From Planctomycetota bacterium (GTDB taxonomy: Bacteria; Planctomycetota; GCA-002687715), in contig JABSRK010000171.1 of the NCBI GenBank assembly GCA_013213915.1, positions 1-7,587 of the forward strand: a stretch of DNA of 7,587 nucleotides, in the 5' to 3' direction. Each line of letters starts with the position of its first letter. The stretch's first letter is position 1. Shown in pieces: positions 1 to 6,144 of the stretch. The position numbers were made by a program, and so were the translations under genes. The notes under the pieces were generated by a model. The model had not been told where the DNA came from. It saw nothing but the letters and a program-made list of their open reading frames with translations, and did no database searches.

Positions 1-657
1 AAGCGTGTCACGGGCGACCACAAGGAGATCGAGAACGAGGTCGCGATCCTGGTCCATCTGCGCAGCGCCGGCCTCCCGGTGGCCGAGCCCTTGGCGTTTG
101 CGACGCGGCCGCCCACTTCCGCCCTGGTCACCCGCGCCATGCCCGTCGTCACGACCCTCGAACGGCGAATACTCGACAGTCACGCTGGCCTCGTGTTCGC
201 CCAGCCCCTCGCCGAGCTGGTGCGCCAACTCCATGACGCAGGCGTCAACCACCGGGACCTGTACCTGGGGCACGTCCTCGTCGCCACCGACGACGCCCTG
301 TGGCTCGTTGACCTCGGTCGCGCCGAGCACCGACGCCGCGTACCGCGACACCGCATCGTAAAGGACCTGGCTGCGCTCGATTTCTCCACCCCCTCGCGGA
401 TCGCTTCCGACGCCGCGCGACTCCGGTTCCTCTACCGGTACCTCGGCGCAAGCGCCTCGCACCGCCGGATCGTGTCGCTCGCACGCGCGGTACGACGCAA
501 GAGCAAGAAGATGCGTCGCCACGCGGAGCGCAAGATCGCCCGCGGAGAGCCGAACGTCCATGTCAACACCTGCCCTTCTCGTCCTCGCCGCGGAGAACGT
601 GGCCGATGCGAACCGATCGACGCACGTTGTCATCTCCCATCTCCCCGTGCCATGTGA
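1..657 (+). CDS. Kdo/WaaP-family (InaA-like) lipopolysaccharide-core kinase, 3' part
   Basis: The gene enters from the left edge, so its start is not visible; 218 residues remain. The family (protein-kinase fold, WaaP/KdkA/InaA group) phosphorylates heptose or Kdo of the lipid A core at the inner membrane. Visible family marks are an alpha-C-helix-like EIENEVAIL (residues 9-17) followed by GLPVAEPLAF, the catalytic loop HRDLYLGHVLV (residues 84-94, catalytic Asp86), the metal-binding DLG (104-106) and the KDLAALDFST segment (121-130) typical of this group. A very basic helix follows near residues 164-180. The last ~32 residues (from about 187) overlap the next gene, are rich in Arg/Pro/Cys and do not look like family sequence; the original stop may have been lost by a deletion in the neighbour. 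The glycosyltransferase downstream supports a role in core glycolipid assembly. The exact sugar substrate cannot be told. Confidence 0.82.
   Translation, partial: KRVTGDHKEIENEVAILVHLRSAGLPVAEPLAFATRPPTSALVTRAMPVVTTLERRILDSHAGLVFAQPLAELVRQLHDAGVNHRDLYLGHVLVATDDALWLVDLGRAEHRRRVPRHRIVKDLAALDFSTPSRIASDAARLRFLYRYLGASASHRRIVSLARAVRRKSKKMRRHAERKIARGEPNVHVNTCPSRPRRGERGRCEPIDARCHLPSPRAM
544..549 (+). promoter_or_regulatory. Shine-Dalgarno site for the glycosyltransferase
   Basis: GGAGAG lies 10 bases before the ATG at 560. No ATG, GTG or TTG occurs in this frame between the upstream stop (359-361) and 560, so this site and ATG fix the start and show that the shortened protein is not merely a misplaced start. 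Confidence 0.5.
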
Positions 658-1444
658 CCTCTACCTCCCGCGGGGCGGGCTATACCCGGAGGCATACGCC
701 CGTAACGCCGCGAGCCATGGGAATCGCGCGCGCCGTTTCGTGTCGTCTCGAATGGTGACCGGGCCCCGCAAGGAGCTCATCCGCCGCGAAAGGGCCCTGC
801 TGACCGACCCGGGCGGCCCGACCCTCGCCGCCCTCTCCGAGTACGTCGCGCAACAAGCTCGGCAGTGGTACGGGCTTGACGAGTCCCGCATCCGCATCAT
901 CCGCAATGGGGTGGATCTCGAACGCGTCAGAGCCGGGCGCCCGCTCGACCGCGCAGCCATCGGCGTCCCCGAAGACGCGACTCTGGTTCTCGCAATCGCG
1001 ACCAACCCCCGCCTGAAGGGCATCCCCCAACTCGTGCGTGCGTACCAGCAGCTGGCCCGCGACGACGTCCGCCTGTTGCTCGTCGGAGGCGAACCCAATC
1101 CCCCATCACGAGGTGTGCACCGGCTCGGACCCCGCGACGACGTCCCGGATCTCCTCGCCACCGTCGACGCGGTCGTCCACCCGACGTTCTACGACCCCAG
1201 CAGCCGCGTCGTGCTGGAAGCACTGGCGGTGGGCCTCCCGGTCCTGACGACACGCTGGAACGGAGCGTGCGACGACGTCCGCGACCCCAGCATCGTCATC
1301 GATGACCCGGACGACGCGAACGCACTCACCGCCGCACTTGAACAGATCTGCTCCCGCGACCGCTCGCCGCCACGCGAAGACGTATCCATGGATCGCCACG
1401 TCGCGGGATTGCTGCTTGCGGCGCGCAACATCCCCGCTGCTTGA
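560..1444 (+). CDS. GT-B (GT4, WaaG-like) glycosyltransferase with shortened N-terminal domain
   Basis: This is a 294-residue protein of the WaaG/GT4 type, which transfers a sugar from a nucleotide donor to the lipid A core on the cytoplasmic face of the inner membrane. The C-terminal donor-binding domain is complete: IRNGVDLERV (residues 114-123), NPRLKGIPQLVRAY with the conserved Lys153 (149-162), LLLVGG (172-177), then HPTFYDPSSRVVLEALAVGL (207-226), where Glu220 is the second acid of the EX7E motif and Asp212 replaces the first. The N-terminal acceptor domain is mostly missing: the CDLYLPRGGLYPEAYARN block, which lies near residue 95 in WaaG-type proteins, is here at residues 32-49, and no glycine-rich N-terminal loop is seen. 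The start overlaps the kinase by 98 bases. The end is one base from the convergent sigma gene. Family assignment is firm; whether the product is active is doubtful. Confidence 0.8.
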   Translation: MSTPALLVLAAENVADANRSTHVVISHLPVPCDLYLPRGGLYPEAYARNAASHGNRARRFVSSRMVTGPRKELIRRERALLTDPGGPTLAALSEYVAQQARQWYGLDESRIRIIRNGVDLERVRAGRPLDRAAIGVPEDATLVLAIATNPRLKGIPQLVRAYQQLARDDVRLLLVGGEPNPPSRGVHRLGPRDDVPDLLATVDAVVHPTFYDPSSRVVLEALAVGLPVLTTRWNGACDDVRDPSIVIDDPDDANALTAALEQICSRDRSPPREDVSMDRHVAGLLLAARNIPAA

Positions 1445-1453
1445 CTCAGCGGG
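1433..1453. terminator. Hairpin spanning two convergent stop codons, possible bidirectional terminator
   Basis: CCCGCTG (1433-1439) and CAGCGGG (1447-1453) form a perfect 7-bp stem around a 7-base loop that contains the TGA of the glycosyltransferase (1442-1444). The TGA of the minus-strand sigma gene (1446-1448) begins in the loop and runs into the stem. There is no intergenic space for any other terminator. No T-tract follows on either strand, so an intrinsic terminator of the classic kind is not proven; in GC-rich DNA a 7-bp palindrome can also be chance. Confidence 0.4.
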
Positions 1454-3872
1454 CCGCACCCATGCGGAGCTCGAGCCCCACGGTCTCCTGCGCCGCCGTC
1501 AGATCGACGGACACTCGCCTGGCGGGCCCGTGATCCGGATGGACCGCGACGAGATCGAGAGCCAGCGACGCCGGCAGGCCGTCGAGCGCGAAGTACCCAT
1601 CCGCATCGGTCTTCACGAACCCGCCCCAGTACTGGGTCCCGCGCCCCTTGGACTTCTTGATCGTGTGATCACGACCCGCGATCGTCTCCGTGGACACCGG
1701 GCCGCGACCGGTCGCGAACACGAAGGCCTGGGCGAGCGGAACACCGTCCGCAGTGAGGACCCGGCCCCGTGCGAGCGCCGGGCGCTCGAGGCGCATGACG
1801 ATGCCCGCACGCACCTCCGCTGCCCGAAGCCGTATCGGCCCGAAGAGGCACGGCGCGTACCCCTTGCGACGCACGTCGATCACGTAGATCCCCGCGGGCA
1901 AACCGTCCTTGTGGAAGCTCGTGGGCGGCTCCTCCGCCGGCCGGCCCCCGGCCCTCTGCGCCAGCAGCGGACTGAGGAAACGTGGGAGGACGTCGGCGGC
2001 GGACGCCAATGCCAGGTTCTCAGGCACCGCACGGATGTCCACGTCGAATCCCCAGCGGTCGAGGGGGAGCCGAGCACCGGTCGCCCCATCCTCCACGTGC
2101 CCGTGCAGTTCGCCAAGATGGAGGCCGCGGTCAATGGGGTCGTCCTTCCGCTTCAGCTTGATGTTCAGCCCGGCGCTTCCAGCCGGGACCGTCATCTCGC
2201 CCCGCGACCACGCACCACCGCCGAAGTACAACGTCCACAGCGCAGGATCGAGTCCCACGATGCGAAAGCGGCCCGCCGCGTCAGTCAGGCAACCCGCGCG
2301 ACGGTCCTTGTAGCCATACACGTCAAGGTTGGGAATCGGCGCTCCGTCCACGTCCGTAACGGACCCCGTGATCTCGAGCCCGCGGCGCATGACCACGACG
2401 CGTGTGTGCGCGCCCGGCGAGTTGATGTGGAACGACTCCTCCAGCGCCAGGTAGCCGCTGCGGCCCGCGTCAACGCGGACGATCTTGGTACCGAGCCACT
2501 TGCCCTCGACGCGGACCACACCGCTCACCGGGACCCGCGCGCCGCCGACATGAACGCTACGGAAACCCTGCTCCGTGGCGAGCCGCCGCCATACGGAGAG
2601 ACCGACGGCAGGCACCGCGTTGCCGTCAGAGCTCACGACCTTGATATCGAGGGTGTAGTCCCCCTCCCGATCGTCCGAGCTGCGCGCGAGCACCTGGTCG
2701 TCTCGTCGCGCCTCGTCGTCCGTGCGCACGGTGAACGCGTCGCCGCGCCTGGTGATGCGATCGGCGTGGGAGAACACCAATCTGTACGCGTCGCCGTCAG
2801 CGTTAGGGGCCGGGACCGCGAGCCGATAGGCGCCCCGCCCATCGGTGCGCCCGCGCACCACATGCCTGGCGAACTTGCCTGCGCGTTCCTCGGATTCCGC
2901 TGCCACGTCGATGTCCGCAAGAGGAACGTGCTGGGGATCGACCACGCGCCCCGTGATGAAGGAGACCGGTGCCTCGCCGACGCCGCCGACCGGCGATGAC
3001 GGGCGCATGGTCGCGCGGGACACCTCTGCGTCGCGACGCGGACCCGGCTGCTCTCTGTAGCGATCGGTGGGGATCTCCCGCCCGTCGTTCTCATCCGCTC
3101 CCGCCACCGCGGCCCCGCTGACCTCGCTCCCACGGGGGTCCGGATTCGCCCCCGCCGCATCCGCACCAGGATTCATGGCGATCCAGGCCCCCGCCGCCGC
3201 GATGGCGATGGCGCATACGGACGCGGCCAGCGTCCCGGCTGAAATCCCGCCGGTGACGACAGCGGCCTTCGCGGACCCCAGGGTGAGCAGTTCTCCCTGC
3301 AGTCCCGTCGGGACGGAGACAGGGACCTGGGCGGCGAGCGCCCCCTCCAGCCCGGAGGCTGCGCCGACGAACCCGAGCATGGGCAGCTGCTTCCGCAGCC
3401 TCTCCAGCGCCCGCCGTACGCGATCGTGGGCGGTCGGCCCGGAGCACGAGAGCACACCGCCCATGTCGTCGTACGTCATCCCCTCCTGGAATCTGAGCAC
3501 GACGGCGCGGCGGAGCTCTTCCGGCAACCCGGACACGCAGCCCCACAAGGTCTGCGCTTCATCGTTGGCGATCACGTCGTCGTGATCGCGAGTCGTTTCG
3601 CGGTTCATGGCGTTTCGATCCTCTCGTTGGCGGCGGCGGCTCGCTCCACGCAACAGCATGAGCGCCCGCTTCGCCGCGATCCATCGGAGGACCCGTCCCT
3701 CGTCATCCGCCTCGTCCAGCCGCTGGCGCTCCTCGAGCACCGACAGGAAGACATCCTGGGTGACGTCCCTGGCCTCGTCGTCATTCCGCAGGATCTGGAA
3801 CGCCGCCCGGAACACCACCTCGTGGTGCGTCCGGACCAGCGTCTCGAAGCGTGATCGTTCGATCGGACTCAT
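1446..3872 (-). CDS. ECF sigma factor fused to a membrane helix and carboxypeptidase-regulatory-like repeats
   Basis: The protein has 808 residues from the ATG at 3872. Sigma region 2 lies at about 8-80 (DDEARDVTQDVFLSVLEE, then RWIAAKRALMLLRG) and region 4 at about 112-162 (LPEELRRAVVLRFQEGMTYD and a helix-turn-helix ending RVRRALERLRKQL). A linker with VPVSVPTGLQGELLTLG (183-199) leads to one hydrophobic segment (about 202-233). The rest is extracytoplasmic if that helix spans the membrane: about five beta-sandwich modules at roughly 304-385, 407-498, 499-575, 586-695 and 700-805, marked by repeats such as VTDVDGAPIPNLDVYGY with TDAAGRFRIVGL, and LTADGVPLAQAFVFATG with TDADGYFALDGL. In ordinary ECF factors (~180-200 residues) a separate anti-sigma protein restrains activity; here the tether may do that job (inference). 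In-frame starts at 3923 (GTG) and 3914 (ATG) would add residues before the usual sigma-2 start and are less likely. Confidence 0.85.
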   Translation of the reverse strand: MSPIERSRFETLVRTHHEVVFRAAFQILRNDDEARDVTQDVFLSVLEERQRLDEADDEGRVLRWIAAKRALMLLRGASRRRQREDRNAMNRETTRDHDDVIANDEAQTLWGCVSGLPEELRRAVVLRFQEGMTYDDMGGVLSCSGPTAHDRVRRALERLRKQLPMLGFVGAASGLEGALAAQVPVSVPTGLQGELLTLGSAKAAVVTGGISAGTLAASVCAIAIAAAGAWIAMNPGADAAGANPDPRGSEVSGAAVAGADENDGREIPTDRYREQPGPRRDAEVSRATMRPSSPVGGVGEAPVSFITGRVVDPQHVPLADIDVAAESEERAGKFARHVVRGRTDGRGAYRLAVPAPNADGDAYRLVFSHADRITRRGDAFTVRTDDEARRDDQVLARSSDDREGDYTLDIKVVSSDGNAVPAVGLSVWRRLATEQGFRSVHVGGARVPVSGVVRVEGKWLGTKIVRVDAGRSGYLALEESFHINSPGAHTRVVVMRRGLEITGSVTDVDGAPIPNLDVYGYKDRRAGCLTDAAGRFRIVGLDPALWTLYFGGGAWSRGEMTVPAGSAGLNIKLKRKDDPIDRGLHLGELHGHVEDGATGARLPLDRWGFDVDIRAVPENLALASAADVLPRFLSPLLAQRAGGRPAEEPPTSFHKDGLPAGIYVIDVRRKGYAPCLFGPIRLRAAEVRAGIVMRLERPALARGRVLTADGVPLAQAFVFATGRGPVSTETIAGRDHTIKKSKGRGTQYWGGFVKTDADGYFALDGLPASLALDLVAVHPDHGPARRVSVDLTAAQETVGLELRMGAAR

Positions 3873-3988
3873 GATCAGATTCCCCACGGCAAGGATGCCG
3901 CCGGGGTGCCCCATCTTAGGCACGAATCCGTAACGACCTTGTCACGTATGCAGCCGCGCGGTCACTCCTGAGCGACCGATGCGGGGCC
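3873..3988 (-). promoter_or_regulatory. Leader region of the sigma-fusion gene
   Basis: This 116-base gap separates the sigma-fusion gene from the reading frame upstream and is the only place for a promoter of its own. On the minus strand I see a GTGACA hexamer (3945-3940) and a TAAGAT hexamer (3918-3913), but their 21-base spacing is too wide for a standard housekeeping promoter. CGTAAC (3929-3934) and GTCACG (3941-3946) form an imperfect inverted repeat with one mismatch that could be an operator. If TAAGAT is a -10 element, transcription would begin downstream of the 3923 and 3914 alternative starts, again favouring 3872. All of this is weak. Confidence 0.2.
3881..3885 (-). promoter_or_regulatory. 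Shine-Dalgarno-like site choosing the sigma-fusion start
   Basis: On the minus strand GGGGA lies 8 bases before the ATG at 3872-3870. It supports this start, which places sigma region 2 a few residues from the N-terminus as in other ECF factors. Confidence 0.45.
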
Positions 3989-4126
3989 CTACCTCGCGCG
4001 CGAGCTGGACGAACAGAACGCATCGATCATCCGGGAGAGCTCTTCAACGTCGAGAGAAACAACGAGGGTGCTCTGGCCCTCTTCCAGCGTCACGACCCGG
4101 GTCACGCCCGGGAGGGCCGAGGAGAA
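3989..4126 (-). pseudogene. In-frame continuation of the upstream repeat protein after a TGA
   Basis: Directly after the TGA at 4129-4127 the same minus-strand frame stays open for 45 codons and ends with TAG (3991-3989). The translation contains LPGVTRVVTLEEGQSTLVVS, then LDVEELSRMIDAF. This is the usual kind of closing strand pair of such beta-sandwich modules and compares well with the end of the sigma-fusion protein (VSVDLTAAQETVGLELRM). Third codon positions are mostly G or C, as in the real genes. I read it as the true C-terminus of the 462-residue protein, cut off by a nonsense change (for example CGA, GGA or TGG to TGA), a sequence error, or less likely read-through. Confidence 0.65.
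4096..4112 (-). other. GC hairpin 14 bases downstream of the in-frame TGA
   Basis: CCCGGG occurs twice, at 4096-4101 and 4107-4112, separated by five bases, giving a perfect 6-bp stem with a CGUGA loop in the minus-strand RNA. It begins 14 bases after the TGA at 4129-4127. It could slow ribosomes and aid read-through, act as an attenuator, or be a by-product of Pro/Gly/Arg codons in GC-rich coding DNA. It lacks a T-tract. Confidence 0.3.
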
Positions 4127-5515
4127 TCAGCCAAATGGCCGCTTCCCCCAGGCCGCCGACAGGTCGACGCGGTAGCGCCCCGCGCCTGGGGCGCGAAAGC
4201 GGAGCGGACCGCTCACATCAACGCACTGACGGCCCAGCGCGAGACCCCGCCACCGCTCGGGAGCGTCCGCAGGTCCGAGATACTGGAGGCTGGCCAGAAT
4301 CCACGGGCTCCCGGTGGTCGGTACCTCGGCACCGACGAATCGAACCGTCAGATCGATCCCGGCCCCCAGCACCACGTCACGATCGCCATCCACTCCCTCG
4401 AGTGACACCCAGGCGGTCTTCTGCGAGCCAACTCCCACACGGACGGGATCTCCGACGGGAAACGCCCAGCGGCCGTCGGGCCCGGTGGTCCCGGCGAAGG
4501 CCATCCGCGATCCGTCGGCGACGAAGACGCGCACCAGCACACACGAGCGCGGCGCGCCCCGAGGATCGCGAACCGTGATGGTCGCCCAGCGCGTGACCGC
4601 GCGGAGGTCGATCTGCAGCAGCCGTGAATCGACGACCGAACGTCCCGCTGGAACCACCACGCCCTCGTACGTGACCAGCGGCGGCACGAGCGCTCTGGCC
4701 TCGACCGACACCGTCGCCGATCCGGGCGGCAATCCGTGCATCGAGAACGTGCCGTCCGCCTCGACCGTCGCAAAGCGCGTTATCGGTTGCGTCGGGGAAT
4801 AAGCCTCTCCGTGCCAATTCACAGCGCCTGACAAACCGCGCACGGTGACGGCAAACCGTCCGTGGATGGTGGGGGAAAAGCGCTTCAGAACGTGCATGGG
4901 GCCCCGCCAGCCGATGACCTTCCCGCTCAGCGTTGCGCCGCGCACCAGCTCGATCTCGACGCCATGGGCGCCGGGTCCGACCCGAACGACGTCGCGCTGG
5001 TAGAAGTGGGGCGACGCGGCGATCACGACGTGTTCGTACCGCGGATCGAGCGGCGCCTTGGTGAACGCGAACGTACCGTCGGCCCCCGCCTTCACCTTGG
5101 CCCGTCCGCCCGCGGCTCTATGCCGGACGCCCTTGCCGTCATCCCGTAACCGCATGAGGCGCACCATGGCCTCGGCGACCGGTTCACCCTCCGTGTCGAT
5201 GACGACGCCCGACAGATGAACCGTCTCCGTTGCAGATGGGGGCTCTTCGCGAGGGTGGTCGGGCACGGACGCCTTCACAGCCGCCGCGACCACCGGCGCC
5301 CTGACCGCAACCTCCCCGAAGGGCGCCGTCTCGATCGCAGCGATCTCGGGCGACGGTCCGCCCGACCCTGCCACCTCCATGGTCGACGCGACCACTACCG
5401 GAACCGCTGCCGTCGACTCAGGTTCCTCGACCGGACGAAGCGGCCGGAGACCGGTCACCACCACGAGGGTCGCGACCAGGGCGACCATGGAGCCTGCAAC
5501 GTATCCGCGTGCCAT
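4127..5515 (-). CDS. Membrane-anchored carboxypeptidase-regulatory-like repeat protein, prematurely stopped
   Basis: The frame encodes 462 residues up to the TGA. Residues 8-22 (GSMVALVATLVVVTG) form one hydrophobic segment, a signal anchor; a Pro/Val/Ala-rich linker runs to about 97. Then come beta-sandwich modules at about 98-195 (LSGVVIDTEGEPVAEAMVRL with AGADGTFAF), 195-305 (ATVEADGTFSMHGLPPGSAT), 308-385 (VRDPRGAPRSCVLVRVFVAD with TGPDGRWAF) and 386 to the end. Such modules occur as binding or structural domains on exported proteins; no enzymatic motif is seen. The architecture mirrors the part of the sigma-fusion protein after its sigma domain, and that gene follows on the same strand. 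The start lies 18 bases after the DCC-family gene, with only a weak GGA ribosome site, so co-transcription is likely. The reading frame continues past the stop. Ligand and function are unknown. Confidence 0.75.
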   Translation of the reverse strand: MARGYVAGSMVALVATLVVVTGLRPLRPVEEPESTAAVPVVVASTMEVAGSGGPSPEIAAIETAPFGEVAVRAPVVAAAVKASVPDHPREEPPSATETVHLSGVVIDTEGEPVAEAMVRLMRLRDDGKGVRHRAAGGRAKVKAGADGTFAFTKAPLDPRYEHVVIAASPHFYQRDVVRVGPGAHGVEIELVRGATLSGKVIGWRGPMHVLKRFSPTIHGRFAVTVRGLSGAVNWHGEAYSPTQPITRFATVEADGTFSMHGLPPGSATVSVEARALVPPLVTYEGVVVPAGRSVVDSRLLQIDLRAVTRWATITVRDPRGAPRSCVLVRVFVADGSRMAFAGTTGPDGRWAFPVGDPVRVGVGSQKTAWVSLEGVDGDRDVVLGAGIDLTVRFVGAEVPTTGSPWILASLQYLGPADAPERWRGLALGRQCVDVSGPLRFRAPGAGRYRVDLSAAWGKRPFG

Positions 5516-5533
5516 GTCTGTCCGTACGGGTCA

Positions 5534-5983
5534 CTAAACGCGGTCGCTCCTCGCGGGTTCACTATCTTCGAAACCCAGAAAGCGAGATCGTTGCTCCGGA
5601 GAGGGCAGCGGGCAGGTGTCGTAACGCCCGAAAAACCGGTAGCGGAGCCGCGCCACCAGTCGGTATCCCAGGTCTGTCAGAAAACTGGGGATCGGCCACA
5701 GCACGAGGAGCGCCTTCCACGGCCAGCCGAGGGACCCGCAGATCTTCAGGATCGCGCGGGACCTGACGAACACCCGCTCAGCCTCCGCCCCGGGATCGAG
5801 GACGAGAACGAGCGTATCGAGATCGGCCGCGTCCCGCCCGTGTCGCGCCAGGATCTCCGCCGCCAGCCGGCTCTGCAGCGCGGCGAACCGGAATTGCCCG
5901 TCCGGGTCCCGGTTCAGAACGAACTGGACGGTCCGGTTGCAGAGGCCACAGACCCCGTCGTAGAGAAGAATCGGGTGCGCCAT
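5534..5983 (-). CDS. DCC-family (DUF393) thiol-disulfide oxidoreductase-like protein
   Basis: The 149-residue protein has the family's defining N-terminal motif: LLYDGVCGLCNRTVQFVLNR (residues 6-25), with Asp9, Cys12 and Cys15 forming DxxCxxC. FRFAALQS follows at 31-38, a conserved hydrophobic stretch (ALLVLWPIPSFLTDLGYRLV, 91-110) and a C-terminal block RYRFFGRYDTCPLPSPEQRS (114-133). Members are predicted thioredoxin-fold redox proteins, but no substrate is established. The ATG at 5983 is chosen because the motif begins at the usual distance from it; a longer frame to 6115 adds 44 residues unlike the family. No clear ribosome site precedes the ATG. It ends with tandem stops TAG-TGA (5536-5531), 18 bases before the repeat-protein gene, and is divergent from the molybdenum hydroxylase genes. 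Confidence 0.85.
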   Translation of the reverse strand: MAHPILLYDGVCGLCNRTVQFVLNRDPDGQFRFAALQSRLAAEILARHGRDAADLDTLVLVLDPGAEAERVFVRSRAILKICGSLGWPWKALLVLWPIPSFLTDLGYRLVARLRYRFFGRYDTCPLPSPEQRSRFLGFEDSEPARSDRV

Positions 5984-5991
5984 CCGGGGGA

Positions 5992-5997
5992 AGCGTA
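5992..5997 (-). promoter_or_regulatory. Possible -10 element for a leaderless DCC-family transcript
   Basis: On the minus strand TACGCT ends 8 bases before the ATG at 5983, so transcription from it would begin at or next to the start codon. This would fit the missing Shine-Dalgarno site. No convincing -35 element is seen, so this is only a suggestion. Confidence 0.2.
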
Positions 5998-6008
5998 GCA
6001 CCGACGCA

Positions 6009-6024
6009 CCCGGCAGCGGCCGGG
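6009..6024. repeat. Short perfect inverted repeat in the divergent intergenic region
   Basis: CCCGGC (6009-6014) and GCCGGG (6019-6024) flank the loop AGCG. It lies between the divergent DCC-family and CoxS-like genes and could be an operator or a chance GC palindrome. Nothing else in 5998-6075 stands out. Confidence 0.25.
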
Positions 6025-6075
6025 CATGGTGGATCGCCTCGCCCGGCAGATCGCCCCGGGGATGCGGAGGCCCTG

Positions 6076-6104
6076 TTAACGGACGCCCGAGACCGGTGTA
6101 GAGT
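6076..6104 (+). promoter_or_regulatory. Candidate promoter of the CoxSL-like operon
   Basis: TTAACG (6076-6081) and TAGAGT (6099-6104) are 17 bases apart, each matching four of six bases of the housekeeping -35 and -10 consensus. Transcription would begin about 30 bases before the CoxS-like ATG at 6145, leaving room for its ribosome site. Confidence 0.4.
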
Positions 6105-6133
6105 GCCCCTCCCACCCAGTGCCCCGAACCCGA

Positions 6134-6140
6134 AGAGGAG
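6134..6140 (+). promoter_or_regulatory. Shine-Dalgarno site for the CoxS-like subunit
   Basis: AGAGGAG lies 4 bases before ATG 6145. It excludes the longer in-frame start at 6103, which would lie at the candidate -10 element. Confidence 0.65.
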
Positions 6141-6144
6141 TCCC

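Noticed and set aside
5..361. Plus-strand frame at the left edge
   Set aside because: It is a +1 shadow of the kinase, Ser/Thr/Arg-rich, while the kinase frame carries the HRD and DLG motifs.
1302..2999. A 565-codon plus-strand open frame opposite the sigma-fusion gene
   Set aside because: Its product is Arg/His/Pro-rich with no domain, and it covers the end of the glycosyltransferase and most of a clear gene on the other strand. Long antisense frames are common in GC-rich DNA.
3873..3923. GTG (3923) or ATG (3914) as the sigma-fusion start
   Set aside because: They would add up to 17 residues before sigma region 2 without family likeness; the ATG at 3872 has a better-spaced GGGGA.
3067..3933. 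Further plus-strand frames opposite the sigma domain (including 3067-3585, 3426-3854 and 3607-3933)
   Set aside because: They mirror the sigma-factor codons on the other strand; their products are low-complexity Ser/Arg/Ala sequences with no ribosome site.
4096..4129. TGA as a selenocysteine codon with the hairpin as SECIS element
   Set aside because: The stem-loop is at a roughly plausible distance, but it lacks the bulged U and the GU-type loop of the bacterial element, the protein is a structural repeat type rather than a redox enzyme, and no selenium genes are in view.
5984..6115. Longer start (6115) for the DCC-family protein
   Set aside because: The 44 extra residues are Gly/Pro/Arg-rich and unlike the family, whose motif normally begins within about ten residues of the N-terminus.
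6103..6144. Upstream ATG 6103 for the CoxS-like subunit
   Set aside because: The added Pro/Ser-rich 14 residues are not family-like, and AGAGGAG serves ATG 6145.
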